Below, one piece after another: positions 1-13,676 of a stretch of 64,000 nt of DNA. Numbering within the stretch: the first letter of the stretch is position 1; every line of letters begins with the position of its first letter. The notes under the pieces were generated by a model. The model was given only the letters and a program-made list of their open reading frames with translations, ran no database searches and was not told the DNA's origin. The DNA lies in the NCBI GenBank assembly GCA_902527045.1, contig CABZNL010000002.1, positions 1 to 64,000 of the forward strand, in the 5' to 3' direction. The position numbers and the translations under genes were made by a program. Source of the stretch: an uncultured Alphaproteobacteria bacterium (GTDB taxonomy: Bacteria; Pseudomonadota; Alphaproteobacteria; HIMB59).

Positions 1-1655
1 ATTTTTTTCAAATCCTGATTTGAGCCTACCATTCCAATCACAGGTGTAGGCTTAATAGGTATTTCATTTGTCTGGTTATATAAAGACACATTGCCTGAAA
101 CTATAGGGGTATTGAATTTCGCTGCTGCTGTTTTTAAACCATCAATAGATAAGACTAATTCTCCCATGATATTTGGGTCTAAGGGACTAGCAAAATTTAG
201 ATTATTTGTGATAGCTAAAGGATTTATGTTACATGCAATTAAATTCCTGTAAGACTCAGCAACTGTATATTTCATACCCTCGTGAGGATTAATTCTTATA
301 TATAAAGGATTACAGTCTGTGGTAGCACCAATAACTTTTTGTGTTCCATGAATTTTAACTATTCCAGACGATTGACCGGGTTCTTTGACAGTATCTCCCA
401 TTACGGTTGAGTCATATTGATTAAAAACCCAACTTTTATCCAAATAATTCAGATTAGATAGTAAATTATTTATTATATCCTCCAATTTAATGTTGGAAAA
501 ATCAAAATCTTTGACTTTTCTTTTTCTTGGCATATAAAATTCTCTGTCGTATTCAGGAGCATCATCAACAATTATATCTACAGGCAGGTCTACCACTCTC
601 TTATTATTTGACTCAAACACTACTCGTTTATTATCAGTTATTTCTCCAATAACTTCATAATCTATTTGCCACTTTTGAAGAATTTCTCTCACTTTAAGAT
701 TATTTTTTTCATCTATGACTGCCAACATTCTCTCTTGGCTTTCGGATAGGAGTATCTCATATGCGTTTAATGGTTGTCTCAATGGGACTTTATCAAGATT
801 GATAAGCACACCCACATTGCCCTTAGAAGCCATTTCTACACTCGAGGAGGTAATTCCTGCAGCACCCATATCTTGCATAGACTCTATTAATTCTGATGAC
901 ATTAATTCTAAACAACCCTCCATTAAAAGTTTCTCCATAAAAGGGTCACCGACTTGTACAGAGGGTCTTTTACCATCCTCGTCATCCTCTGAAAAGACAT
1001 CTGAAGCCATACTGGCACCATGAATTCCATCTTTACCAGTCTTAGAACCAATATAGACAATGAGACCTCCAATAGACTTAGGCTTTGAGAAGAAAATTTT
1101 ATCTTTTTGAACATGACCTAAAGCCATAGCATTAACCAAATTATTAAAACCATAAGTTGACTCAAACTCGCACTCACCACCGATATTAGGAATTCCTATG
1201 CAGTTGCCGTAGTGGCCAATTCCATGAACCACTCCATTCAATAAATATTTTGTTTTTTCACTTTCTATCAAACCAAATCTAATTGAGTCGAGAGTAGCTA
1301 TTGGTCTTGCTCCCATTGTAAAAATATCTCTCAGTATTCCTCCAACACCAGTTGCTGATCCATTAAAAGGTTCAATGTAACTAGGATGGTTGTGACTTTC
1401 TATTTTAAAAGCAATTCCATCATTATCTTGTATGTCAATTATTCCAGCATTTTCTCCTGGTCCCTGAATAACTATTTCATTTTCTGTAGGAAGTTTTTTT
1501 AACCATTTTTTTGATGTCTTATAACAACAGTGTTCATTCCACATTGCTGAAAAAATTCCTAACTCTTCAATAGTCAAGTCTCTATTTAAACAGTTCTTGA
1601 TGATCTTAAATTCATCTAAAGTTAAGCCGTGCTGAAGTATTAACTCTTCGTTCAT
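1..1655 (-). CDS. purL: Phosphoribosylformylglycinamidine synthase subunit PurL (3' part runs off the window)
   Basis: Minus-strand reading from ATG at 1655 gives MNEELILQHGLTLDEFKIIKNCLNR...MWNEHCCYKTSKKWLKKLP..GENAGIIDI..FKIESHNHPS, typical PurL; start overlaps purQ stop (ATGA). Confidence 0.95.
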   Translation of the reverse strand, partial: MNEELILQHGLTLDEFKIIKNCLNRDLTIEELGIFSAMWNEHCCYKTSKKWLKKLPTENEIVIQGPGENAGIIDIQDNDGIAFKIESHNHPSYIEPFNGSATGVGGILRDIFTMGARPIATLDSIRFGLIESEKTKYLLNGVVHGIGHYGNCIGIPNIGGECEFESTYGFNNLVNAMALGHVQKDKIFFSKPKSIGGLIVYIGSKTGKDGIHGASMASDVFSEDDEDGKRPSVQVGDPFMEKLLMEGCLELMSSELIESMQDMGAAGITSSSVEMASKGNVGVLINLDKVPLRQPLNAYEILLSESQERMLAVIDEKNNLKVREILQKWQIDYEVIGEITDNKRVVFESNNKRVVDLPVDIIVDDAPEYDREFYMPRKRKVKDFDFSNIKLEDIINNLLSNLNYLDKSWVFNQYDSTVMGDTVKEPGQSSGIVKIHGTQKVIGATTDCNPLYIRINPHEGMKYTVAESYRNLIACNINPLAITNNLNFASPLDPNIMGELVLSIDGLKTAAAKFNTPIVSGNVSLYNQTNEIPIKPTPVIGMVGSNQDLKK

Positions 1656-2332
1656 GATATTAATGACTCTATGATTAGCTTACCATCTTGTGATGGATGA
1701 AAATCATTGTAGGCTCTTTCAGGATGAGGCATCATACCAAGAATATTTTTCTTTTTGTTTGTGATGCCCGCAATAGCCTCTATTGAGCCATTTATATTTT
1801 CTTCACTATTTGAGAATTCACCTTTGCAGTATTCAAATGCAATTTGTTCATTATTTTTAAGTAATTTTAAAGTTTCATTATCGCAATAAAAATTTCCCTC
1901 ATTGTGAGCCACAGGGATTTGAAGTACTTGATTTTCTTTAATGGATAAATTGAATTTATTTTTAAATTTTTTTTTAATAAAACAGTTTTTGCCTAAAAAT
2001 TTAAGGTTTTTGTTTTGTATCAAGGCTCCTTCAAGAAGTCCAATTTCAGTTAAAATTTGAAAACCATTACAAATACCTAATAAATATCGACCATCATTTG
2101 CATGTTTTATAACATCATTGATTATTTTACTTTTTGATGCTATGGCTCCCGATCTTAAATAATCACCAAAGCTAAAACCTCCAGGTAATATTACCAAATC
2201 AACTTGTGGTAAAGATGCTTCTTCATGCCAAATGTTATAAACAACACCTTTTGTCAAATCCTGTAAGTAACATAAAGCGTCTCTATCACAATTAGATCCC
2301 GGAAATGTAATGACAACAGACTTAAAACTCAT
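1652..2332 (-). CDS. purQ: Phosphoribosylformylglycinamidine synthase glutaminase subunit PurQ
   Basis: ORF 226 aa; class I glutaminase motifs LPGGFSFGDYLRSGAIA, LLGICNGFQ, MMPHPERA. Confidence 0.96.
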   Translation of the reverse strand: MSFKSVVITFPGSNCDRDALCYLQDLTKGVVYNIWHEEASLPQVDLVILPGGFSFGDYLRSGAIASKSKIINDVIKHANDGRYLLGICNGFQILTEIGLLEGALIQNKNLKFLGKNCFIKKKFKNKFNLSIKENQVLQIPVAHNEGNFYCDNETLKLLKNNEQIAFEYCKGEFSNSEENINGSIEAIAGITNKKKNILGMMPHPERAYNDFHPSQDGKLIIESLIS

Positions 2333-2568
2333 CCAAGTACTTCGTACTCTTCAATAATATCATTCACTAAAAGCTTTTTGCATGCAGAGTCTATTTTTTG
2401 GTCTTTTTCTTCTTTACTTAAATTATCTGGTAGGTCTAACTCAATAAGCTTTCCTTGCCTGATATTATTAAATTCATTAAATCCTAAATTATTCAGCGAA
2501 TGTTCAATAACCTTACCTTGTGGTTCTAAAATTTGACTCTTAAGTCTTATTAAAATTTTTATACGCAT
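2329..2568 (-). CDS. purS: Phosphoribosylformylglycinamidine synthase subunit PurS
   Basis: 79 aa ORF between purC and purQ; PurS-like LKSQILEPQGKVIEHSLNNLGF. Confidence 0.93.
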   Translation of the reverse strand: MRIKILIRLKSQILEPQGKVIEHSLNNLGFNEFNNIRQGKLIELDLPDNLSKEEKDQKIDSACKKLLVNDIIEEYEVLG

Positions 2569-3284
2569 TAAATCTTTAAGTTTAATCTATCAAGCACCTC
2601 TGCATATGCCTCTTCAACATTTCCTAAATCTCTTCGAAAGCGATCTTTATCAAGTTTTTTATTTGTTTTTAAATCCCATAATCGACAAGTATCTGGTGAT
2701 ATTTCATCAGCCAAAACAAGTTCATTGGTTTTCTTACATATTCCAAATTCTAACTTAAAATCAATTAAATTAATTCCGATAGAAAAAAATGTAGATCTTA
2801 AGACATCGTTAATTCTCAAAGAATATTCATCTATTAATTCTAATTCATCAAAGTCGCATAACCCTAAATTAAGAATATGCTCAGAACTCATATGTGGATC
2901 GCCAAGTTCATCTGATTTTAAACAGTACTCTATAAGTGTATCGGATAATGGAGTGCCCTCCTTAATGCCAAATTTCTTTGACAAAGATCCAGCAAAGAGA
3001 TTTCTAACCAAAACTTCAATTGGTATAATATCTACTTTTTTTAAAAGCTGAGATTTTTTGTCTATCTTTTTGATAAAGTGTGTTGGTATATCACAGTGAT
3101 TCAAAATTTGAAATAAATAACTTGAGATAGCGTTATTAATTGCTCCCTTATTTTTAATTGAACCTTTTTTTAAATTATTAAAAGCAGTAGCGTCATTTTT
3201 ATATGTCGCTATTACTTGGTTGCTATTTTTTGCATATATAATTTTGGCTTTTCCCTCATATAGTTTTTTTAATTTTGTTGCCAT
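2568..3284 (-). CDS. purC: Phosphoribosylaminoimidazole-succinocarboxamide synthase (SAICAR synthetase)
   Basis: 238 aa; KKLYEGKAKIIY, EVLVRNLFAGSL, LIDFKLEFG, DEISPDTCRLWD motifs. Confidence 0.96.
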   Translation of the reverse strand: MATKLKKLYEGKAKIIYAKNSNQVIATYKNDATAFNNLKKGSIKNKGAINNAISSYLFQILNHCDIPTHFIKKIDKKSQLLKKVDIIPIEVLVRNLFAGSLSKKFGIKEGTPLSDTLIEYCLKSDELGDPHMSSEHILNLGLCDFDELELIDEYSLRINDVLRSTFFSIGINLIDFKLEFGICKKTNELVLADEISPDTCRLWDLKTNKKLDKDRFRRDLGNVEEAYAEVLDRLNLKI

Positions 3285-4573
3285 CAGCTAACTCTTTTAA
3301 ATATCTTGTCTACATTTGTAAAAAGACTTTTATTATTGAAGATATTATTGATTTTACTCGATATCTTAAATTTGGCTAAACTTGGATGGCTTAAGAGATT
3401 ATCTTTAAAAGACAAATTACCCTCCCACGTTTTTAAGGCACAATCTTGGACAATTTTATAAGCATCGTCTCTCAGAACTTTATTATCAATTAGAAAAATT
3501 AAGACGTTTTGTGAGTAAGGTAGGCCTTTTAAAAGGTTTAAATTTTTAATCATATTTTTTTTATGTATTATTAGATTATCAAGTACGGCAATCATTCTTT
3601 GAACTGCAAAGTCAAGAGTAATAGTTGCATTAGGAGCGTTTATTCTCTCAACACTAGAATGGCTAATATCTCTTTCATGCCATGATGTTATATTTTCTAA
3701 AGCAGGGATGGTTAAAGACCTTACAACCCTTGCTAGTCCTGTTAAATTTTCTGATAAAATTGGATTTTTTTTATGAGGCATTGCCGAACTACCTTTTTGA
3801 CCTTTTCCAAATCCCTCTTCAACTTCCAAGACTTCAGTTCTCTGTAAATGTCTAATTTCTGTTGATAAACGCTCAAGAGAGCTTGCTATTATTGCAAAGG
3901 AACAAAAAAGATCTGCATGCCTATCTCTTGGTATAATTTGTGTGGAAACTGGCTCGATTGAGAATTTTAATTTTTTAGCAATCATTTGTTCAACCCTTGT
4001 ATCAATATTAGAGTATGTTCCTACAGGACCGGACATTTGGATTGTCTGTATTTGTTTTATTGAATTTTTAAGACGATTTATGTTTCTATTGTTTTCAACT
4101 AGATAACCAAGAATTTTTAATCCAAAAGTTGTTGTCTCAGCGTGAATACCATGGCTTCTGCCAATACATAAAGTGTATTTATGTTTTTTTGCAATTCGAA
4201 GAAGAGATTTGCTTAATTTTTCTAAACCTCCAAGGATTATGTTACTTGATTGGTTGAGTTGGATAGAAAAAGAAGTATCTAAAATATCACTAGATGTAAG
4301 TCCTTTATGAATATACCTAGAATCAGCACCTACATACTTTGCTACATTAGTCAAAAAAGCAATTACATCATGCTTAGTTTTTTCTTCAATTTTTTCTATT
4401 TCTATTACTTTAAACTTTGCTTTTTTTTTAATCCTATTTGAGGTTCCTTTTGGTATCTGGCCTAATTTTTCCATTGCCTCGCAAGCAAGTATTTCGAGAT
4501 AAAGCCATATTTGAAATTTATTATTATCTTCCCAGATTTCTTTGAGAATTTTTCTAGAGTATCTCGGTATCAA
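3284..4573 (-). CDS. purB: Adenylosuccinate lyase
   Basis: 429 aa; fumarase/aspartase signature KGSSAMPHKKNPI, SRYIHKGLTSSDILDT. Confidence 0.95.
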   Translation of the reverse strand: MIPRYSRKILKEIWEDNNKFQIWLYLEILACEAMEKLGQIPKGTSNRIKKKAKFKVIEIEKIEEKTKHDVIAFLTNVAKYVGADSRYIHKGLTSSDILDTSFSIQLNQSSNIILGGLEKLSKSLLRIAKKHKYTLCIGRSHGIHAETTTFGLKILGYLVENNRNINRLKNSIKQIQTIQMSGPVGTYSNIDTRVEQMIAKKLKFSIEPVSTQIIPRDRHADLFCSFAIIASSLERLSTEIRHLQRTEVLEVEEGFGKGQKGSSAMPHKKNPILSENLTGLARVVRSLTIPALENITSWHERDISHSSVERINAPNATITLDFAVQRMIAVLDNLIIHKKNMIKNLNLLKGLPYSQNVLIFLIDNKVLRDDAYKIVQDCALKTWEGNLSFKDNLLSHPSLAKFKISSKINNIFNNKSLFTNVDKIFKRVS

Positions 4574-5349
4574 TTATAAAAAGCCTTATTTGGAGACTCT
4601 GTTAGAATCTCAACATTATCACCATTAATATATATCGTATGTTCGTACTGAGCGCTAAGTGTTTTATCTTTAGTTACAGCTGTCCAACCATCACTTAGTA
4701 TTTTAGATTGATATTTTCCAGCATTGATCATGGGTTCAATCGTAAAAATCATTCCATCTATAAATTTAATATTATCATATTCGCTATCGTAGTAATGCAA
4801 AATACTTGGATTTTCATGAAATTTCAAACCAACACCATGTCCACAAAAATCTCTAACAACACTAAAATTATTTGATGTGGCGATATCTTCAATTTTTTTT
4901 CCGATACGACTTATAGGCTCACCAACTTTTATTTCTTCAATACTTTCCATCAAACAATCATACGTAACTTTACATAGGTTGTTTGCTTTTATAGAAATAT
5001 CACCTACCTTATACATTCTTGATGAGTCTCCATGCCAACCATCAATTATTGTTGTAACATCTACATTCAAAATATCTCCGTTTTGAAGATTTCGATTATA
5101 ATTTGGAATTCCATGACAAATTACATGATTTAAAGAGGTACATGTAGATTTTGGAAATCCTCTATAAAACAAAGGGGCAGGAGTGCCACCTAATTCTTGA
5201 ATTCTAGTTAAACAAAATTCATCAATCTCAGAAGTTGAAATACCCTCTTCAATTATACTATTGAGCTCGTCTAAAATAGTTGCAGTTATTTTACCTGCCT
5301 TTCTGCAAGAGTCTACCTCAGCGTTTGAATATGATTTAATCTTCATCAA
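4570..5349 (-). CDS. map: Type I methionine aminopeptidase
   Basis: 259 aa; HGIPN, NVDVT, FCGHGVGLKFHE, MIFTIEPMIN. Confidence 0.95.
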   Translation of the reverse strand: MMKIKSYSNAEVDSCRKAGKITATILDELNSIIEEGISTSEIDEFCLTRIQELGGTPAPLFYRGFPKSTCTSLNHVICHGIPNYNRNLQNGDILNVDVTTIIDGWHGDSSRMYKVGDISIKANNLCKVTYDCLMESIEEIKVGEPISRIGKKIEDIATSNNFSVVRDFCGHGVGLKFHENPSILHYYDSEYDNIKFIDGMIFTIEPMINAGKYQSKILSDGWTAVTKDKTLSAQYEHTIYINGDNVEILTESPNKAFYN

Positions 5350-6031
5350 TTTTTATCTCATTAATAATATTTATACCTTTTAAAGAAACATTACATTTAA
5401 ATGCTCTGAATTTTACACCACTTTTTTTGGCAATAAGAGAATTTTCATAATACTCATTATCTAAATCTTTAGCTATCGAAAATCTATTTACATCATTTCG
5501 TTGAATTAGATATATCAGAAAACAGTTACTACCTTTTTTTGACATATTACTTAATTCTATTAAATGTTTTGATCCTCTTGAGGTAATAGCATCTGGAAAT
5601 TCTGCTAAATTTTTTCCTCTTGATAATGTGACTGATTTAACTTCAATATAACTATCACCTTTTGGGTGACTAGCATAAATATCAACTCTAGAATTTTTTC
5701 CATATTTTACCTCTTTTTTTAAATCACCTTTAATTTCATGAAGAATTCTATTTTCTTTGATTGCATTAAAAACAATATCATTTGGCAGCGATGTGTTTAT
5801 GCCAACAAATGTTTTGAAGTCTTTGATTGCTTCTAATCTATATTTTAATTTAGCATTGGGATTTTCTACTTTCGCAACCAAGACTTTTGAACCCTTGTTT
5901 AATAGACCTAACAGAGAACCTGTGTTTGGACAGTAAGCCGTAACAACTTTAGCACCAATCTTTATATCAACAAAAAATCGTTTATAGCGTTTTATAAAAA
6001 AACCCTCTAAGATTTCCTCTTTATAATTCAT
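5336..6031 (-). CDS. sfsA: SfsA family DNA-binding/sugar fermentation stimulation protein homolog
   Basis: 231 aa; VTAYCPNTGSLLGLL, SRVDIYASHPKGDSYIEVKSVTLSRG, FPDAITSRGSKHLIEL. Confidence 0.93.
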   Translation of the reverse strand: MNYKEEILEGFFIKRYKRFFVDIKIGAKVVTAYCPNTGSLLGLLNKGSKVLVAKVENPNAKLKYRLEAIKDFKTFVGINTSLPNDIVFNAIKENRILHEIKGDLKKEVKYGKNSRVDIYASHPKGDSYIEVKSVTLSRGKNLAEFPDAITSRGSKHLIELSNMSKKGSNCFLIYLIQRNDVNRFSIAKDLDNEYYENSLIAKKSGVKFRAFKCNVSLKGINIINEIKIDED

Positions 6032-6033
6032 CT

Positions 6034-6777
6034 ATGGCAACTAAAAAAAATATACAATCAGCTTGTCTTATAATCATCGGCAGTGAGATATTATCAGGTA
6101 GGACACAAGATAAAAATATAAATCATATAGCCAAAGAGCTATTTTTATGTGGTGTATCTTTACAGTTGGTTATCGTAATACCTGACTCAAAAAAAATTAT
6201 TATTTCTCAGATCAGAAAATTAAAAACTAGATATGACTACATCATTACTACTGGCGGTATAGGCCCGACACATGATGATATAACATCTGAGTCAATTAGT
6301 TTAGCAGTTAGAAAAAAATACAAGTTACATAAAGGTGCATTTAGTGAATTGAAAAAATATTATAGGAAAGTTAAATCTGAATTAACTGATGCTAGAAAAA
6401 AAATGGCATACATGCCCGAGGGATCTAAATTAATTTTAAATAATGTGAGTGGTGCACCAGGTTTTAAAATTGAGAATATTTACGTTTTTGCAGGAATACC
6501 ATCGATAGTACAAGCAATGATGAAAGAATTCAAAAAAATGATTAAAATTAAAAATAAATTTTATTCAACATCTATTACTACTAAACTTTTTGAGAGTAAA
6601 ATAGCTCAGATTCTTGTTGATGCAGAAAAAAAATATCAATTTATCTCCATAGGTAGCTATCCAATTTTTGATGGAAAGCCAAGAGGTGTAGAGATTGTCA
6701 TAAATTCACAAGTTAACAAGTTAGGCGTTAACAATGCAAAAAAATTCATTCTTAAAGAGATAAACAAAATTATTTAA
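6034..6777 (+). CDS. CinA N-terminal/MoaB-Mog-like molybdopterin-binding domain protein
   Basis: 247 aa; IIIGSEILSGRTQDKN, ITTGGIGPTHDDIT; single domain, no CinA deamidase domain. Confidence 0.85.
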   Translation: MATKKNIQSACLIIIGSEILSGRTQDKNINHIAKELFLCGVSLQLVIVIPDSKKIIISQIRKLKTRYDYIITTGGIGPTHDDITSESISLAVRKKYKLHKGAFSELKKYYRKVKSELTDARKKMAYMPEGSKLILNNVSGAPGFKIENIYVFAGIPSIVQAMMKEFKKMIKIKNKFYSTSITTKLFESKIAQILVDAEKKYQFISIGSYPIFDGKPRGVEIVINSQVNKLGVNNAKKFILKEINKII

Positions 6778-6814
6778 GAATAGGTTAATTTAATATAAAA
6801 CAATATTTCATTTT

Positions 6815-6891
6815 GGCGGAGTAGCTCAGTTGGTTAGAGCGGTGGAATCATAATCCATGTGTCGGGGGTTCAAATCCCTCCTCCGCTACCA
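6815..6891 (+). tRNA. tRNA-Met (CAT), elongator type, CCA encoded
   Basis: 77-nt cloverleaf GGCGGAG...ATCATAA...CTCCGCTACCA. Confidence 0.95.
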
Positions 6892-6942
6892 AGAATAATC
6901 ATTGTAATTATTGATATTTTAACATATCTTTCGTTTTCTGAT

Positions 6943-7019
<77 letters not shown>

Positions 7020-7078
7020 ATAACTAAATAAATTCGATCTTTTCAAGGTTTTTTTTTATTTTTTTTATTGAAATGCAT

Positions 7079-7110
7079 TTGACAATGCTTCGATAAAGTG
7101 TAGTTATAGT
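7079..7110 (+). promoter_or_regulatory. Candidate rrn promoter: TTGACA ... TATAGT
   Basis: Perfect TTGACA (7079-7084) and TATAGT (7105-7110), but the 20-nt spacer is longer than optimal; upstream of boxA and 16S. Confidence 0.4.
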
Positions 7111-7159
7111 CTACTTTTTATTCGATTCATTGGGCCATTTATTGTGCAACAGTGATTCT

Positions 7160-7168
7160 TGCTCTTTA
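7160..7168 (+). promoter_or_regulatory. rRNA antitermination boxA (TGCTCTTTA)
   Basis: Exact match to the TGCTCTTTA boxA core in the 16S leader. Confidence 0.75.
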
Positions 7169-7310
7169 TTTTTAGTTAATATGAAATGAATAGACGGTGG
7201 GTTTATAACGTCAAATTTCGATCAAGCTTTCATTCGATAAGAATGTTAGCTCGTTATTTTGGCGTCTAACCTACGTCAATTTAAAACTTTGTTTTTTATG
7301 AGTAGGTAAT

Positions 7311-8809
<1,499 letters not shown>

Positions 8810-8902
8810 AGGAAAAAAAACTTTAAACTAAGTGTACGTTTAAAGTAACCACCGTCTATTTGTTTTGCTTTTTTCAACTAACGTTGATAAAGGGCATTGA
8901 TT

Positions 8903-8979
8903 GGGCGTGTAGCTCAGTTGGTTAGAGCGCGCGCTTGATAAGCGTGAGGTCGGAGGTTCAAGTCCTCCCTCGCCCACCA
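8903..8979 (+). tRNA. tRNA-Ile (GAT), CCA encoded
   Basis: Cloverleaf in the 16S-23S spacer; anticodon loop TTGATAA. Confidence 0.97.
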
Positions 8980-8987
8980 ACACTGTT

Positions 8988-9063
8988 GGGGGATTAGCTC
9001 AGCTGGGAGAGCGCCTGATTTGCATTCAGGAGGTCAGCGGTTCGATCCCGCTATCCTCCACCA
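8988..9063 (+). tRNA. tRNA-Ala (TGC), CCA encoded
   Basis: Cloverleaf with anticodon TGC and G3-U70 alanine identity pair. Confidence 0.97.
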
Positions 9064-9101
9064 ATTTTTTTAAAATCGTAAATATGTAAGCTGATAACAC
9101 A

Positions 9102-9129
9102 GACGAATAACTTGCACGAGTTGTTCGTC
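9102..9129 (+). other. Stem-loop in the tRNA-Ala/23S spacer
   Basis: GACGAATAACT / AGTTGTTCGTC, 11-bp stem with one U.G, loop TGCACG. Confidence 0.6.
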
Positions 9130-9204
9130 AATTAAACAACTAATATAACAACAAATAACTACAAAAAGTTATTAACAACAAACTTTTCACTGTGTGTTAA
9201 TAAT

Positions 9205-11922
<2,718 letters not shown>

Positions 11923-11962
11923 ATACACAGCGAAAAGTTTTAACTAAATGTTATAAAAAGTT

Positions 11963-12076
11963 TGTGGCGGTCATAGCGGAGTGAAAAAACCCGATCCCAT
12001 TTCGAACTCGGTCGTGAAGGCCTCCAGCGCCGATGGTACTTAGTCTTAAGGCTTGGGAGAGTAGGACGCCGCCTAT
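11963..12076 (+). rRNA. rrf: 5S ribosomal RNA
   Basis: TGTGGCGGTCATAGCGGAG...CCCGATCCCATTTCGAACTCGG...GGGAGAGTAGGACGCCGCC. Confidence 0.93.
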
Positions 12077-12106
12077 TTAAAATACTCGGCTACATAATTA
12101 CAATAA

Positions 12107-12415
12107 TTAATCTTTAATAATTCTTTTAGATTCGTTATCTACTACAACAAAGTTTTCATAGAATTTTAATGTAGGTTTGGAGTATCTATTTGTGATCCAT
12201 TCAATTCTTTCTTTATCAAACCATTTTTTTGCGTTTAACATATTATCAAAACAATATACACCACCTGCAATATTATTTTTAAGATCTGATATATAGTTTT
12301 TTCTTATCAACCCAGGTGTTTCTTTGTAAATCGGAGCTGTCTCTAAAAACTTTTCTCTTAATTTTTTCTCTGTTAAAGAAGGATCTATTTTAAAAGTTAC
12401 TTCTACGATTATCAT
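12107..12415 (-). CDS. YdhR/antibiotic-biosynthesis-monooxygenase-like small protein
   Basis: 102 aa; MIIVEVTFKID..ETPGLIRKNYISD...GGVYCFDNMLNAKKWF resembles YdhR-type ABM fold proteins. Confidence 0.6.
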   Translation of the reverse strand: MIIVEVTFKIDPSLTEKKLREKFLETAPIYKETPGLIRKNYISDLKNNIAGGVYCFDNMLNAKKWFDKERIEWITNRYSKPTLKFYENFVVVDNESKRIIKD

Positions 12416-12428
12416 TTAATAAAAAAAA

Positions 12429-12515
12429 TGGTAGCCTCGGGCGGACTCGAACCGCCACGGGAGTAAATCCCACTGGATTTTAAGTCCAGACTGTCTACCA
12501 TTCCAGCACGAGGCC
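12429..12515 (-). tRNA. tRNA-Leu (TAA), CCA encoded
   Basis: Reverse complement GGCCTCGTGCTGGAATGG...CTTAAAA...variable arm...GGTTCGAGTCCGCCCGAGGCTACCA. Confidence 0.93.
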
Positions 12516-12567
12516 ATGTTAAAATAGTTAATCGAATTTAGACGATTACTTAAGTTTTTCAATACTT

Positions 12568-13671
12568 TTATCTATTTAAATAGTCTGGATTGTCCAAAAT
12601 ATCATCTAATTGATTTTGACCAAAAATAACTCCAGAAAATAAATCATACTTTTTGAACTCTGATGAATAATCGGGTTTGAATATATTTTTATTTTTATTT
12701 TCTAAAATTTGTACGTAATTATCAGGTAATTCATCTTCGATTTTTTTTACCTCATGTATTGATAAAGGGCTTAACTGAATATTAAAATCTTTAAAAGCTT
12801 TTAACCTTACTTTTTCATCAATTAAATAGCATAAAAAACCTGAACTTTGAAAATTATTTAAATAGGCGCTGAAACCATAAAAAGAAAAAGGGATTGTTTC
12901 TAAATTCTGCTGAAATTTTCCATGTTCATCGCTCCAAATATATTCACTTTTTGGAAAAAGTTGAAAACTTTCAAAACCAGTATTTTTATTAAGTAAAATA
13001 CCATCACTAAATAATGTATGAACATTTTCAGAATTTTCAAAAGAATTATAAACCTCTAAAAAGTCATTATTTAAAATATTTTTATTCAGATTTTCGTAAG
13101 TTTTCACAAATAAATCTGCAATTAACTCAAAGGAGACACTATTTAGATTAATAGAGGGTTGTTCTAAGTGATAAATTAATAAATTAATTATGTCTTCTTT
13201 GGTTTGGAAACTCATTCCTAAAGTATACTTTATGGGATTATATAATTCTGAAAATTCTTCGAAAGTTAATTTTTGATTATTGTCTTTGCTTAATATAATA
13301 AATGTATCTAAATCTAGAGGGAATAAATTTCCTAGAATTTCAATTTCATTATCGTTATAAAAATTTAAAACTTTGTCAGGTATCTGTGTTTGATTAAAAC
13401 TTAACTTTTCTAAATCTCTATATTCACCAAATATAATGTCAAATTCATTCGCATTTTGATGAACCTCACTGATTGTAAATTCTATATCGTTTAATAGTGA
13501 GTAATCGCCAAGTGCATAATATAAATAATATTTATAATCAATATAACTATTTTCTATAAACCCTATATTCAGTACTTTTTTTGTTAAGCATTCGTTGGAA
13601 TTAGATTCATTAGAGATAATTATCAATAAACAAAAAATTAAGAATCCTTTGAAATTTATTATTGATTTCAC
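12568..13671 (-). CDS. Hypothetical secreted protein, possibly extracellular solute-binding-like
   Basis: 367 aa with N-terminal signal peptide-like segment (FLIFCLLIIISNESNS); family call is weak. Confidence 0.4.
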   Translation of the reverse strand: MKSIINFKGFLIFCLLIIISNESNSNECLTKKVLNIGFIENSYIDYKYYLYYALGDYSLLNDIEFTISEVHQNANEFDIIFGEYRDLEKLSFNQTQIPDKVLNFYNDNEIEILGNLFPLDLDTFIILSKDNNQKLTFEEFSELYNPIKYTLGMSFQTKEDIINLLIYHLEQPSINLNSVSFELIADLFVKTYENLNKNILNNDFLEVYNSFENSENVHTLFSDGILLNKNTGFESFQLFPKSEYIWSDEHGKFQQNLETIPFSFYGFSAYLNNFQSSGFLCYLIDEKVRLKAFKDFNIQLSPLSIHEVKKIEDELPDNYVQILENKNKNIFKPDYSSEFKKYDLFSGVIFGQNQLDDILDNPDYLNR

Positions 13672-13676
13672 TTAAA

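Noticed and set aside
715-1114. ORFs 715..1023 (+) and 923..1114 (-) within purL
   Set aside because: First is antisense to purL and the second is out of frame with it; purL protein is continuous and conserved through this region.
7020-7078. Intrinsic terminator after tRNA-fMet (T-rich run at 7050-7069)
   Set aside because: Poly-T runs present but no convincing GC-containing hairpin precedes them; such runs are common in this AT-rich DNA.
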